This document shows, one piece after another, positions 11,057 through 22,045 of a stretch of DNA of 64,000 nt (position 1 is the stretch's first letter; the number at the start of each line of letters is the position of its first letter). The stretch comes from Epichloe hybrida (Eukaryota > Ascomycota > Sordariomycetes > Hypocreales > Clavicipitaceae), in assembly GCA_019022495.1 (NCBI GenBank), contig JAFEKR010000033.1, forward strand, positions 186,001-250,000, given 5' to 3'. Position numbers and translations under genes: made by a program. The notes under the pieces were generated by a model. That model saw only the letters and a program-made list of their open reading frames with translations. It searched no databases and was not told the DNA's origin.

Positions 11057-11482
11057 GCTGGTGGTTATGTCAAGAAGAACAGGTTGGAGGATGCATCCAA
11101 GCGAGTCACGAAAGCCCCCAAGTACATTTACAACACGCAGATAGACTACTAGGGGTGAGAGATGATCAATCCATTGAATGCAAGGCCTGTATGATGAAGC
11201 GAAAAGAAGAAGGCCTTGTTATTAATCTAAATCCCACGGCAAACTCTATTTGGGCATGACGTCGCCTTGATGCTTTGAAAGACTGTCGAAACAGCTGGAT
11301 CCCTCCCCAAAACCTTGTAATATCGCCGTTGCAAATTGTTGGATGCAGTCCAAAGCTGAATAAGGAAGAGAGTGAAGGAACCAATACAAGCCAGATTGAC
11401 AATGTCCGTCAAATGCTATACGTGCACGTAATATCGCGTAACAATCCAATCTCCGCCATAATGACCAATCTTCCGAGCCTCA
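11057..11482. other. convergent 3' spacer between VMA7 and NPC2
   Basis: A 426-base spacer between two gene ends facing each other. The short open frames seen in it are not supported. Presumably 3' untranslated sequence of both genes. Confidence 0.6.
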
Positions 11483-12203
11483 TTACAACTCGTTGCCAGT
11501 AGAGTCTCCGAAACCGCCGAAACCACCGAGGCTAAATTCAACACTGGCAGTCAGGCAGGTAATTCGCTCGCCATTGGCAGTGAAGACATCAGCCACGACT
11601 CTGTAGTTGCCCTAGTAATGCACGTTAGCAATCAGCCAGACGAGGTGGGGGCTCAGTATGAGCAATGACATACGGGGGGGATTTCTTTGGGAAGTTCCAC
11701 TGTCTTGGTGATGACTCTGTCGCCAGGCTCAACGGGGCATTCGAGGTCGACTTCGCCCATTTGTTCGCACAAATCGGCTTTGGTCGTAAGGAGCCGAATC
11801 AGGCCATAATAAACAGTCAGGTCGATATAAGCTCCTTCTTCGATGGTCTTCCTAACGGTGCCGTTGGCTTTGATGACTAGCTCCTTGCCGCTATCGACGC
11901 AACGCCAGTTAGCATGTGTCATGTTTTCAAAACAAACGCTGGGAGAGGCACCCAATCGCTGTGAGTGAGTCGACCGTGCAAAGGAAACAGCACATACGCA
12001 GAAGGTGGGTTGGGGGACAAGTCAATACTGTTGATTTCGATATATCCATCAGTCTTCTTGCCGGCACAGTGTTTCAGAGGGGACTCTCCTGGGATCTTCA
12101 AATCCTCGTTTGGAGAGATGCCTTTCTGAGCATCGCCACTCCAGAGGCTCAGTGCAGTAGAGGGAGCCACGAGGGCGGACAGAATGGCGGCAGACACTCT
12201 CAT
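11483..12203 (-). CDS. NPC2: NPC2-type phosphatidylglycerol/phosphatidylinositol transfer protein
   Basis: Small secreted or vacuolar ML-domain (MD-2-related lipid-recognition) protein that binds sterol and phospholipids and hands them over in the vacuole/lysosome. Three exons, 12203..11998, 11890..11674 and 11611..11483, with phases closing to 183 aa, the usual size. A signal peptide occupies residues 1-18 (MRVSAAILSALVAPSTAL). The ML domain follows, with the cysteines expected for disulfides in LKHCAGKK, KADLCEQ, DLECPV and RITCLTAS. The core GKELVIKANGTV and the Gly-rich tail LGGFGGFGD resemble other ascomycete members. The minus-strand promoter has a CCAATCA box at 12464..12470, about 260 bases upstream. 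Confidence 0.94.
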
Positions 12204-15200
12204 TGTCGGTCGCAGGCTTTGCCGACAAATGCGTATACTTTTCGAACCTCAGTTGAATGGATGGGGATGGGGATGGTGTTTCGCTAGTGGACGATAACAG
12301 ACGCGATGAGGCGAAGGATGACGGCAGCGAAGGTCGGACGTGCATAGGCAGGCAGCACTGACGAACTAGGGCTTAGGCCGGTTAGGGCGAGACTTGGCTT
12401 ACTAGGGCAAGACGGATGCGTCATGGGACCTCCAAGAGGGAGGTCCACTGTGACCGGCGCAGATGATTGGCTGCTTCCTTCATGGGAGACAGCAAAGTAT
12501 GTCAATAATTGGCAGAGCTGGTCTGCAAGTGGGTGATCAAACAACATCAGATCCCTGTACCATGAGAAAATTCCAGGACGACTAGATCGAGACACGAATA
12601 GCAGATCCTGCTCGTAGACGACTTGACCAAAGGTTTTTCTACTCGCCCACCAACATGGTTGCTTAGACCGAGAACCTGATATCCTCCATCTGTGAAAGAA
12701 TAGCAAGTCGAAATGCAAGGAGTGAGCTGCCAATTCTATTTACCAAGCGAGCACTCGCAGAGTTTCAGGGTCGAAAATCCCTGACATCCCTGACACTAAT
12801 AACTCCTAGGGTCCAGAACTTGGGGATGAACCCTGATTGAAACTTAATTAGGGGCCTTTACAGGAAAAAGCATCAAGAAAAAGATGAACCAAGCCCAGCA
12901 AGCGAAATTCACCGTCACGGGTAGCCTTGCATGAGAAATGAGCAAGCTGGCATGGCACGGTTAGTCTGGTCTTGCGTTGTCGCTGTATTAGAGTGGATGC
13001 CAATTATTAGGCAGCAACCAGGCAGCTGTTCTCAGCCGTCCTCTGCGTCAGTCAAGACGCACGGACCATCCATTAGGTAGTATATAACTTCGCACACGCT
13101 CGCTCTCTTTCAACTTTTTCTCTTCCTTTCTTCTTCATACTTACCTTGTTCCAGTATCCCGAGATCATGAAAACGGGATACTAGTAGAGGATACCTGCAT
13201 TGCACATCGCGGAGTCGTCCTGTGCTCAATTGTCCTTCGGGGCCATTGGGGGCGGAATTTTTGATTTCTTACTTCCTACTTTCCATTGTGAACATGGTTT
13301 TATACCGTGGCATGAGGGAGAAACTCCAGCGTGAATGCAAGGCCTGGTCGATGGTGCTCTACCGACTCTGGTGTCTAATTACGCGAAGGCAATTACTTGT
13401 ATTGATCAAGGCAATGTTTTGCCATCTTTCCTGGTGTTCTGACATGTAATGGTTTCCAAGGTGCTAGACGCACATAGCGCACCGGGAGAACGCCGTTTCT
13501 ATGAAGTTCTATGAAGGAGCAGAGCGTGCCGTCTACGGATTGTAGTGAACAGATTTTTCGCCAAAAAAATTCATGAGGTTGTATGTACTCCTTTTATGTA
13601 GTAAATCAAATTATTGTGACCGCTCAGTGGTTCCAGCCGAGCCATCTACGCCATCTTTCAACTAGACACTTGGCCGATCGCGGGAAAATTTCAGCGTGGC
13701 TGTTTTCGAGGCATGCAAGTAATGTACACGTGGCAGGAGCGAGAGGGATCTTCAAATTTGAGTAAAGCTCAGAGTGTACGGAGTATGACAGGGGACATAG
13801 AGAAAATGAAATGAAAAAAATCAAGTAACTGGCCTTGCATGAAGCGATGGAGAGCGCATCTCTGGATTGCATGCCAATCCAGAAACTTGCTCAGGAGCTC
13901 GGGAGCCCGCGGGACATCAATGGTGTTAACGAGCAGGAGGAAACAGACGTGGACGAGGAGGGGGCACGGGGGCAAATGCTTGATTGTCGGGCACAGACCA
14001 CCTGCAGTTTCTTCTATCCCGGTCACAGATATCGTTTGCTGCACTTTCCACACCAGGCACACACACACGGTGGTGCATTCGGACTCCACCTTGAAGTGGC
14101 CAAGTGGTGGATACAGGTGCCAGGCAGCAAGGGTTGCTTCTGGGCTGACAAGTTGTATTTGCTCGTTGGCCAAATTGGCCCTTTTTTGTCCTGCTTGTCT
14201 TGTCGATGGCTCTGGCCACAGACAGAGCCTGTTCGACACGACAAGGCCCACTAAACACGCATGGGAAACGGGCATGACTGGCTGCACGCCAAAAGCCGCT
14301 CTTCAAAAAGCAGCAAAGGAGCATTTCCTCCTCCCTCAAAACGTGTTCGCTGATGTTCCACGACAATGTCGGCCCAGGCACCTGCTGGATATGACAGCCT
14401 CAGGCAGCAGCGCGATGTCAGCGTGCATCCACTCAGAGAGCCAACAGGCCCACCGCCATTCGGGGTCTGGCATAGCGCCAATCAGCGCGCGATGCCTTTG
14501 CAAGTCGATTTCTGTTTCTTTTTTCATTCTTCTTGGACTGAACCGCACTGTGCTGGTTTCTCGCTCGCTCGCTCATTTCGGCTCGCTGGCCTCCGCCTCT
14601 GGGGGCGGCTGAAGTCGTCCCACCGCCCGCCAGTGACGCTTCCGCACTCGATGGTGATTCCGTACTGTTCCTGCACTTGTTAATACCATTCTACGGAGTA
14701 TGTAGTGCTTGCAACACCCCTGCGGCCCTGCGCTGCGGGCACCAGCTGGAAGACAGAGTAGAGATTCCCTGGTGTGGTGTGCGTTGGTGCAGAATGCTCG
14801 GACTTGATTCGAATCGTCGCCATCGGCACCAATACCATCTCCGACGTTACCATGGTTCAATCCATCTCAGTCTTCGCCGTCCTCTTGATGCACCTTTGCT
14901 GCGAGCTGCGAGCCGCGACCTCATGTACGCACGAGGCGGAGGCTGTTGCTTGTCTGCTGTAATGGGGAAATCGGGAAACGACCTGCCGCCTCCCTACTAC
15001 GCTTGACACATTTTTCGCAGGTTTTCGCATCACAACTATCTTTCCCATGCTCGAGTCGAATGTTCATCACCACGTATCGGATCCTAGGCCACGTTGGTCC
15101 CGTTGGCTGCAGCACCCACCACTGACTGTTGCGAGTGGGAATGGCACCCTGAATGTATTTCGTACTCCGAGGCAGGAAAATGCGTCCAGTCGAGAGGGTA

Positions 15201-16373
15201 TTGCGAGCCAGACGAGAGCCAGACGAGAGCGGCCGTGGTGCTAACAGAGGGCGAAGGCTTTGTACGGAGTAAAAGAAAGTCACATCTTGGGTGGTCGCTT
15301 GCAAGCGTCCGTCAATCAGACTCACTGATCAGCAAGCCCCACCGAACCGACTAGTCGTCTAGAAGTTTGGCAGAGATCGAAACGTGCCACTTCCCAACCT
15401 GCCGCCCATTCGCACCCTTATTAATAATCCCCCCCCCCCCTAAGTCATTAACCCCCCATCTTCATCTGCTAACTTTAATAAGGGTCAACTGGTGCTGTTT
15501 TCTGTTTTGCCTTGTTGGCTGTCGCCCGCCCGGTGTCTTTGCCTGTTGCCTGCCTCCCAACCTCCCAGGTAGTCCTACAGCCAAAATCCAGTGTCCATGT
15601 GCTCCAAAGTGTCTGTGTCTGTCGCTCTTTCCCCGTTATTACGCCGCCCATTCCGCCGCCCATCCCCGTCCGTCCTTGGTGCAGTGCAGCCCACGATTTG
15701 TCTCTCCCTCCTCCTCACTCACCAATCCTCGTCGTCCTCTCGTTCCCCGTACTCTTGAACACTCTACGCGAACCCCAATTCCAGTCTGAAGCCGTTCGAT
15801 TTCCTGGCCCATTCTGATTCTGTTTATAATCTCTGGGTTTCTTTTGTGACTAAGCAGGGGCGCAACCTTCCAACTCTACGCGCTGAACAACCGCGCTCGA
15901 CTCTTGGCCTCCAGAGATCTGTTGTAACGAAATCCTCCACGACTTCTCGGGCAACCAGTCTGGACCGTCTACCCCCACAACCACCACTCAGTACCTGTTG
16001 CAGACTTCATTTCCTAGCTGAGAAAGGCTGGTGATTGCTTCAGCTCGCTCAGTTTTTCGTCTCGACCAGCTGTTGCATTGCTACTCTAGTGGCGTCTCGT
16101 CCACGGTCGACACCTCGAAACTCGTTTCAATCTTGCATTCGTCGCCGACACTTTCTCAATTTGTCGGCAGCCGGGTCGCAAAGCAAGAACACACTCGCAG
16201 CTGTAGAGGGCGGCAAAGCTGGATAAACCTTGTTGTTGCGGCTTTTTCACTCTGCAACACCTCGGGCGCGCGTCTTCGTCGAGGCGTCGTCATGCCCCCA
16301 AGATCGCGACGTTAATTTCCATATGCGACTCACGCCCTTTACCGCCAACTGTCTCGTGAGGTTCTCTCAGATT
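12204..16373. other. long gene-poor region upstream of the SET3-like gene
   Basis: 4.2 kb with no supported long gene. It contains a TATA-like TATATAAC at about 13081..13088 followed by a CT-rich leader with no ORF behind it; three exact TACGGAGTA motifs (13777..13785, 14692..14700, 15263..15271); a CCAATCA at 14478..14484; a C12-type run near 15429; and a pyrimidine-rich stretch from about 15370 to 16300 that looks like the promoter and long 5' leader of the next gene. Open frames such as 13839..14612 look like noise. A small peptide candidate is listed separately. Confidence 0.55.
14852..14962 (+). CDS. candidate 36-residue secreted peptide
   Basis: ATG in good context (TTACCATGG) followed by a hydrophobic signal-like stretch, MVQSISVFAVLLMHLCC, then ELRAATSCTHEAEA. 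The frame ends in TAA at 14960. A GTAATG at 14959 and a strong TTTTTCGCAG acceptor ending at 15020 could splice it to a slightly longer form of about 57 residues. No family is recognised, and the position in a TACGGAGTA-bearing region argues for caution. Confidence 0.2.
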   Translation: MVQSISVFAVLLMHLCCELRAATSCTHEAEAVACLL

Positions 16374-19097
16374 ATGATTGAAAAGCCCGCGCCGCCGTCG
16401 ACGCAGGCAATCCCTCCCAGTCCGACCGCTGTCGCTGCGCCTGGGGCCGTGGTTGTCAAAGATGACCCATCCGTTGACCCGGTCGTAGAGCAGGCGGAAG
16501 AAGAGCCATACACCATAAAGTGTATCTGTAACTTCTCTGACGACGACGGAAATACCATCTACTGCGAGACGTGCGATACTTGGCAGCATATCGACTGCTT
16601 CTATCCCAATAATCGGGATGAGGCAATCCGAGAGGATTTTGCTCACTCCTGCGCCGAATGCAAACCTCGACCGCTCGACCGACAAAAAGCCATCGAACGA
16701 ACGCTTCGATTACGAAACGCGAATGCTATACTGGCGACACGACCAGAATCGTTGGACAAGAAGCCCAAACGACCGCCGACCAAGGGCACAAAGAAGAAAC
16801 CCAAGTTGAACGATCTGCAATTAAATGGCCATCCAGAGAATGGCAAGCTTGGCGGCAGCCCTCCCCCGCCCTCGTCCAAGAAAGCCAAAACCTCACACCG
16901 ACCTTCACACTCTTTCAGCTCCCTGCCAACGAAGCGAAGCCCTTCGTATGGCAGCAACTCACGCGCCAACCCTGGTCATCCTCCCAGCCCTGCTACCACC
17001 CCCCCTGATTTACCTGATGACTTTCAGATCCACCACTACTCAGCGGGCTTCTACTCCCTCTACAACGAACAAGGGGAAGTACCCGATGCGCACAACAACG
17101 CATTCGCGAGTCTAGCCATTCCCACAGCACTCTCACGATGGCTTCGTGAGCCTGACACGATGAAGCAGGAGGTTGGCAGGACGCGCGCAGAAGTCTTCCA
17201 AGATGAGCCGCCGAACTTGGAGCAAAAGAAGCCCAAGCTCGAGGTCAGGAATACGACGCGGTCGCCCGAACCGGGCACCACTCTTCGCTGGCGCTTCGTG
17301 AAATCAACAGCACCCATCGAGAAGGACGTGCCCCTGATCGAGTTGAACGGGGAGATTGGGTTCCAGAAAGATTATTGTGCTGATCCAGGAAATTTGTGGG
17401 CAGACCTATCATCGCCATTGCCGTTCGTGTTTCTTCATCCCGTCCTACCACTCTACATTGACACCAGAAAAGAGGGGTCCTTGGCCAGGTTTGTTCGGAG
17501 GAGTTGCAAGCCGAATGCTCAGCTGGACACATATCTTTCTGGAGGCTCCGAATATCATTTCTGGCTCGTCAGTGACCGATACATTCCTGCCGACGAACAA
17601 ATTACCTTGCCTTGGGACTTTAGGTTAGAGAAGAGCGTCCGAGACCGATGGCTTCATCTTCTGGGTCTCAGTGACGAAGACCCAAATTCGACCCCAGAAG
17701 AGCCAGAGTTGGAGCCCGCCGAATACACCGCGATTTCCAACTGGATCGATCGGATCCTCTCCGAGTACGGTGGCTGCGCTTGCGATCTCGAGAACAACTG
17801 CGCATTTGCTCGATTTCACCGGCACTACCTCTTTGGCAGAGGCCAAAGTCGGAACGGCAAGAAGAAATCGCGGAAGGCTCGCAATCACACAATTTCCCCA
17901 ACAAGCACAGGACATGCAACCAACAGCAGGGCCGCTAGCGAAGGCCACATTGATGAGAGCATGGATGTCGAGAACGGTTTGCGGAGCAAAACCCCGAGTC
18001 GCGACCGTACACCTCTCCAAGGGTCCTTCGACCAACTTGGCATACTGACAGAGCCGACCGACCGGGACAAGAGGAAGGTCGCCATGGTTGAGGATTCATT
18101 TCGCAGAATGGAGCAGCAGCAACCGCCGAGGAAGAAGAAGCGGGTATCTGATGGTACGGGTACATGTTCAAAGCCAAAGTCAAGAAATGGATCCACTGGT
18201 CCTACTGGTCCTGGCCACTACGTTGATTCGGGGACCTGGCGCAGCAAATCCAGATCGCCGTCCAGCGCCCGCTCACCGAGCATCGGACATGTCAAGTCCA
18301 ACGGCGGGCAGACTTCGTCGGCATCTCAATCACGGCAGACGTCGACCGGACCTCGCCCGATGTACTGTGATGTCGCTGTTCAAACCGATCCCGTCGAGGG
18401 GCAGTGGTTTAGTGAATCCTGCAACTCGACTCCCGCCAAGAAGAGAGTCATATCGCTGTCGAAGCGGCTGATGAACAGCCGGCATCGGTGTCGGGCTGGT
18501 GGGGAGGACCGAAGGAAGTTTTCGCTCGGCGATCAGCAGCCATTACACATCAGTGCCATGGATTCAGACTCACCACCCAGCGAGCATAAACCTCTCATTG
18601 CCCGCCGAGGCTCGGGTGCTCCTTCCCCAACTTCCCAGACAACGGACAGCAACTTGGCGGATAGCCAGCCGTCAATGACCAATGACCGGCCGGTTGAGTC
18701 GTCGAGCAAGATGAAGACGCCGGATTTGCGGGTGCAATTACCGCCGGTGCCAGCCTTTGACAACACCGGTTTGAACGGATCAGCCAACGCGGCCCCTCTA
18801 TCTGCTTCAAGCTCGACAGCATTGTCGCCCTTGTCAAATCCGTTTGGTGCAGGATCGCTGAACGGCGCCGTTGTGAACCCCAGTCCGATAAAGAAGAAGC
18901 TGAGCCTCAGCGACTACAAGAGTCGTCTCAACAAGGCAGCGGGCAAGGTTGCCGGAGGATCAGCATATTCGAAGCCCGGCCTTTCCAGTCCTGAAGATGT
19001 CAAGGTTGAAATGACCATGGAGCCGCAACCACTCGACAAGGCTGATGAGTCGATGAATGCCGCCGCTGCGGCGCCTCCCACGGTCAGCGGCGCCTGA
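16374..19097 (+). CDS. SET3: PHD-finger and SET-domain protein, SET3 type
   Basis: Chromatin protein of the SET3/MLL5 group, in yeast the scaffold of the Set3 histone deacetylase complex that binds H3K4-methylated nucleosomes. The chosen ATG (MIEKPAPPST) gives 907 aa. The open frame continues 48 codons upstream, but that part looks like leader sequence. A PHD finger lies at about residues 50-97 with the full Cys4-His-Cys3 set (CICNF, CETCDTWQHIDC, CAEC). A SET domain follows at about 300-415, with RFVRRSCKPNAQL replacing the usual NHSCxPN of active methyltransferases; family members of this type are generally considered catalytically weak or inactive. After it comes a long Ser/Pro/Lys-rich tail with basic patches (PPRKKKR). 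No intron is seen in the coding part. An AG directly before the ATG (TTCTCTCAG) may end a 5' leader intron. Confidence 0.9.
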   Translation: MIEKPAPPSTQAIPPSPTAVAAPGAVVVKDDPSVDPVVEQAEEEPYTIKCICNFSDDDGNTIYCETCDTWQHIDCFYPNNRDEAIREDFAHSCAECKPRPLDRQKAIERTLRLRNANAILATRPESLDKKPKRPPTKGTKKKPKLNDLQLNGHPENGKLGGSPPPPSSKKAKTSHRPSHSFSSLPTKRSPSYGSNSRANPGHPPSPATTPPDLPDDFQIHHYSAGFYSLYNEQGEVPDAHNNAFASLAIPTALSRWLREPDTMKQEVGRTRAEVFQDEPPNLEQKKPKLEVRNTTRSPEPGTTLRWRFVKSTAPIEKDVPLIELNGEIGFQKDYCADPGNLWADLSSPLPFVFLHPVLPLYIDTRKEGSLARFVRRSCKPNAQLDTYLSGGSEYHFWLVSDRYIPADEQITLPWDFRLEKSVRDRWLHLLGLSDEDPNSTPEEPELEPAEYTAISNWIDRILSEYGGCACDLENNCAFARFHRHYLFGRGQSRNGKKKSRKARNHTISPTSTGHATNSRAASEGHIDESMDVENGLRSKTPSRDRTPLQGSFDQLGILTEPTDRDKRKVAMVEDSFRRMEQQQPPRKKKRVSDGTGTCSKPKSRNGSTGPTGPGHYVDSGTWRSKSRSPSSARSPSIGHVKSNGGQTSSASQSRQTSTGPRPMYCDVAVQTDPVEGQWFSESCNSTPAKKRVISLSKRLMNSRHRCRAGGEDRRKFSLGDQQPLHISAMDSDSPPSEHKPLIARRGSGAPSPTSQTTDSNLADSQPSMTNDRPVESSSKMKTPDLRVQLPPVPAFDNTGLNGSANAAPLSASSSTALSPLSNPFGAGSLNGAVVNPSPIKKKLSLSDYKSRLNKAAGKVAGGSAYSKPGLSSPEDVKVEMTMEPQPLDKADESMNAAAAAPPTVSGA

Positions 19098-20105
19098 ATC
19101 TGTCATCTTGAATGATGTAGGGGATGTGTATTGCTGAATCACGCCCCACGTGTTTGTGACAGATTGGTGGGTTTCGTAGGATGGAGCAAATGGTGTCTCC
19201 CCAAGCGTTGCACAAACTGGGCATTCTCGGCCATAATATGCTGCGATTGCCCAAAAGTGCCTTTTTTTTCTTCTTCTTCTTTCTACTTTTTCCTTTATTC
19301 CTGACGAATCGAAAGGGGGAGCAATTTGGCGTTACAGAGGTTACAGAGGGGAGAGAAAGGGAAATGAAACCCGGCGTTTGTTTGGACAAGTGGAGAAACG
19401 GAGCGGACCATGTGGACTTTTGATTTTGATGACATTTGGAAGGAATCTCGAGGGGGGGAAGCAACATTTTTATTTCTTTTTTTTTGGCTTTCTTCCGACC
19501 CCCTTTTGTTGAAAAGGCGTTGTGAACGAAAAACAACGCACGGAAACGAGAAGCCGATTCCCCGTGCACGAGGGTGGAGCGCAGATATTCGCGGGTTTCT
19601 TCCCGAATGAAACGTCTGTTGACGCAACGGGTCGGAATTTGTTCAAAAGAGAAGGGGGGGGGCGTTGTCTTACTACGGGACTCTCACATGAAGTGGCTCT
19701 TGTTCTGGCTCGTCGCTCGACTCGTGTCTTGTTTACAACATGTCGTCTTATTTTATTCAACGTTACGCCGTGTATTTGTAAGGGGTTATATAGTCGATTG
19801 GGGGGGGGGGAGGCCGGTCCGGTCTCAGACGTCTCTTCTCGGAACAAGAGAAGTTGTGAATGCGATTTACATTGCGGCTTCTCAGAAGATGCACTCTACC
19901 TTTGGTGTTTTGCAAAACCCGTACGTTTCGGCTTGTGATGTGACGACTTGCTCATCAGCACTGGTGGTGTTTGTGTCAATTCTGTGTTCCTTGATGTGCG
20001 CTAGCTAGCTACGTTCCACGTTGAAGTCGGCACTCCCGAGATTCTATGTAAATTGCAATGAAAACCCTTGATTTTCCTCTTCCTTATTCTCTTCATACAT
20101 GTTTA
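19098..20105. other. convergent spacer, no supported gene
   Basis: About 1 kb between the ends of the SET3-like and ALG7 genes. It holds T-rich runs (near 19261 and 19470), purine-rich GGGGGGG runs (near 19654 and 19801) and no convincing coding region. Confidence 0.6.
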
Positions 20106-21530
20106 TTAAGCCACGGTCCCCCAGTTATCCTCCTTAAAGACCAACAAGGCCAACTTGTGTCTCGCAAAAAGGCCGAAAAGACCGATGAGTAACTGCAGTA
20201 GGGTGATTTCCCACGCCAGACGCTCTTCTCGCAGGGGACCTCGCCAGATGAGCCACAGGTTCAGAATAGTAAAGTTACTGGTCTCGATGATGTGGCCCTT
20301 TTCGTCCGTCGTGACTCGCAAGAGATGCAGTCTCGCTAAAAGATGCAAGACCTGGGTAACTAAGGGGTGAGGCTGGCGGTCAGGAGACCACGGGGTGACG
20401 GAGGGTTCAAGAAGACCAGTGCGGGCGTTGAACCTGGGGAGCCTGTGGCGAGGGCAAGGCACGAGCCCAAAGATCTGGGGGCATGAGTAGAGGAAGTTGA
20501 AGATTTGGGGCACGAGGAGGAGGCCGAGGGTTTTAGAGAAGTGGCCGAGGATACCCACGACGGCAAAGACCATGCCCGAGAAGTAGCAGTATGTGTCGCC
20601 GACAAAAACGCGAGCCGGGTACCAGTTGTGGTGGAGGAGGGCGCACGAGACGCCGATCCAAGGGAGCAGCAAGTACAGCGAGAAGAGATGCGAGTCAGTT
20701 GCCGGGTGCGGGTAGGGCGTCAAGAGGTATAGGCAGTCGTTGAAGGCGATGAGGAGGGCGACGACGACACACTGGGATACTTCGATGCCGTTGATGCCGG
20801 CGAGCATGTTGATGCTCTGCGGGCAGAACATGGCGACGCAGGCCATGTAGACGTAGTAGAGGGGGCCGAGGTCAAACAGCTCTCCGAGGTAGGGCTGGAG
20901 CTGGAGGGGCATCACAATGGACGTGACGCCAAAGTCGACAAAGTAGACGACCAGGATGGGGATGCTGGCCAGTCCAGGGATCCACCACTTGTGTCGCCAT
21001 CGAATGTCGAAGAGGTCGTCGCCGATGCCGAGCAGGGCGATGGTCTGCAGGGAGATGATGGCGCCGAGGTACGAGGCGAGCTTGTTATGGGGGAACTTGT
21101 GGAGGAATCTGCCCCCACCGGCGTTGCCGGGGTGCATCTCGAGCACGACATCGCGATTACCTCCGCCAGACGTGGCTGCCACGATGTCCTTGTAGAAGGG
21201 GAAGGGGATGAAGACGATGACGGTGAGGAGGTAGACGGCGGCGCAGACGGCGCCCATGCATTCGGGGATCTCCACGCGCGTCGTCTTGCCGAGGTCGCGG
21301 CCGCGGAAGCCTGCGCGCATGAAAGTTGGGCCGAGCCAGCGGATCATGGCATAGCAGAGGCAGAAGGCGGCGAGGGAGAGGGCGAGAGAGGCGATGAGGG
21401 GCTCGCCGTCGCCTCGAAACGTGTTGGCCAGGACGGCGAGAGACGAGCCTGAGAGGAGAAGGAGCGTCGTGGTCTCTTGGCGGGAGAGGGAGGGGGCGAT
21501 GGCGGCGGACGAAGCCGGAGAGACAGTCAT
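20106..21530 (-). CDS. ALG7: UDP-GlcNAc:dolichyl-phosphate GlcNAc-1-phosphotransferase
   Basis: Multi-pass ER membrane enzyme that transfers GlcNAc-1-phosphate from UDP-GlcNAc to dolichyl phosphate, the first step of N-glycan precursor synthesis and the target of tunicamycin. Single exon, 474 aa, normal for the family. About ten hydrophobic segments are visible. Family motifs include RDLGKTTRVEIPECMG near the N terminus, the acidic catalytic motif LGIGDDLFDIRWRHKWWIP, NMLAGINGIEVSQ, and ARVFVGDTYCYFSGM. The C-terminal part has the CPRHRLPRFN and ETSNFTILNLWL blocks typical of fungal Alg7. The start is the only ATG before the first membrane segment that gives a family-like N terminus. Confidence 0.96.
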   Translation of the reverse strand: MTVSPASSAAIAPSLSRQETTTLLLLSGSSLAVLANTFRGDGEPLIASLALSLAAFCLCYAMIRWLGPTFMRAGFRGRDLGKTTRVEIPECMGAVCAAVYLLTVIVFIPFPFYKDIVAATSGGGNRDVVLEMHPGNAGGGRFLHKFPHNKLASYLGAIISLQTIALLGIGDDLFDIRWRHKWWIPGLASIPILVVYFVDFGVTSIVMPLQLQPYLGELFDLGPLYYVYMACVAMFCPQSINMLAGINGIEVSQCVVVALLIAFNDCLYLLTPYPHPATDSHLFSLYLLLPWIGVSCALLHHNWYPARVFVGDTYCYFSGMVFAVVGILGHFSKTLGLLLVPQIFNFLYSCPQIFGLVPCPRHRLPRFNARTGLLEPSVTPWSPDRQPHPLVTQVLHLLARLHLLRVTTDEKGHIIETSNFTILNLWLIWRGPLREERLAWEITLLQLLIGLFGLFARHKLALLVFKEDNWGTVA

Positions 21531-22045
21531 GATGGGCGAGCGAGGTCAAATCGATTTGAGCTCGGGATGATGACGAGGTTGTGTTATCGACGGGATCGCA
21601 TGGTTCGCGAGCGAGGTGGCGTGGTTCGGACAAGGACTGCAGATGGTTGCGCGTGGTTCAAAGGACTGGCTGTGGTGGTGAAAGTAGAGAGGAGCAAACC
21701 CTCACGCGTAACAGGCAGAATAGAAGCGCGAGGACAAATGAATGGATGCAGCTGAAGTGAAACGTCAAGTGTAGATAAGATGATTGATGATGATGAATTC
21801 ATGCAGCTGCCCACGTTGATAATTGCCAGCTGCCAGCTAAAAGCATGTGGGGTCGCCGGCGGTCGGAGTGGAGATGCATGGATTCATTTGATTTGGGGGC
21901 GGCTTCACCTACCCTAGATTGACTTGGGATTCCGGACCAGCTACACAATGAGTTGACAACCTCTCTGTCAGCGCATGTTGACCCAGTCAAGAAGACATCG
22001 TGGAAAACATGCCATGATTGCCCACCTGGAGAATGCAGCCATGAC
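21531..22045. other. intergenic stretch, ALG7 promoter
   Basis: 515 bases between ALG7 and the Cyk3-like gene, both on the minus strand. No motif or coding signal I can support. Confidence 0.6.

Noticed and set aside
13839..14612. 257-codon plus-strand open frame in the long gap
   Set aside because: Overlapping open frames on both strands, no domain, ends in low-complexity Ser/Ala; overlaps intergenic motif copies.
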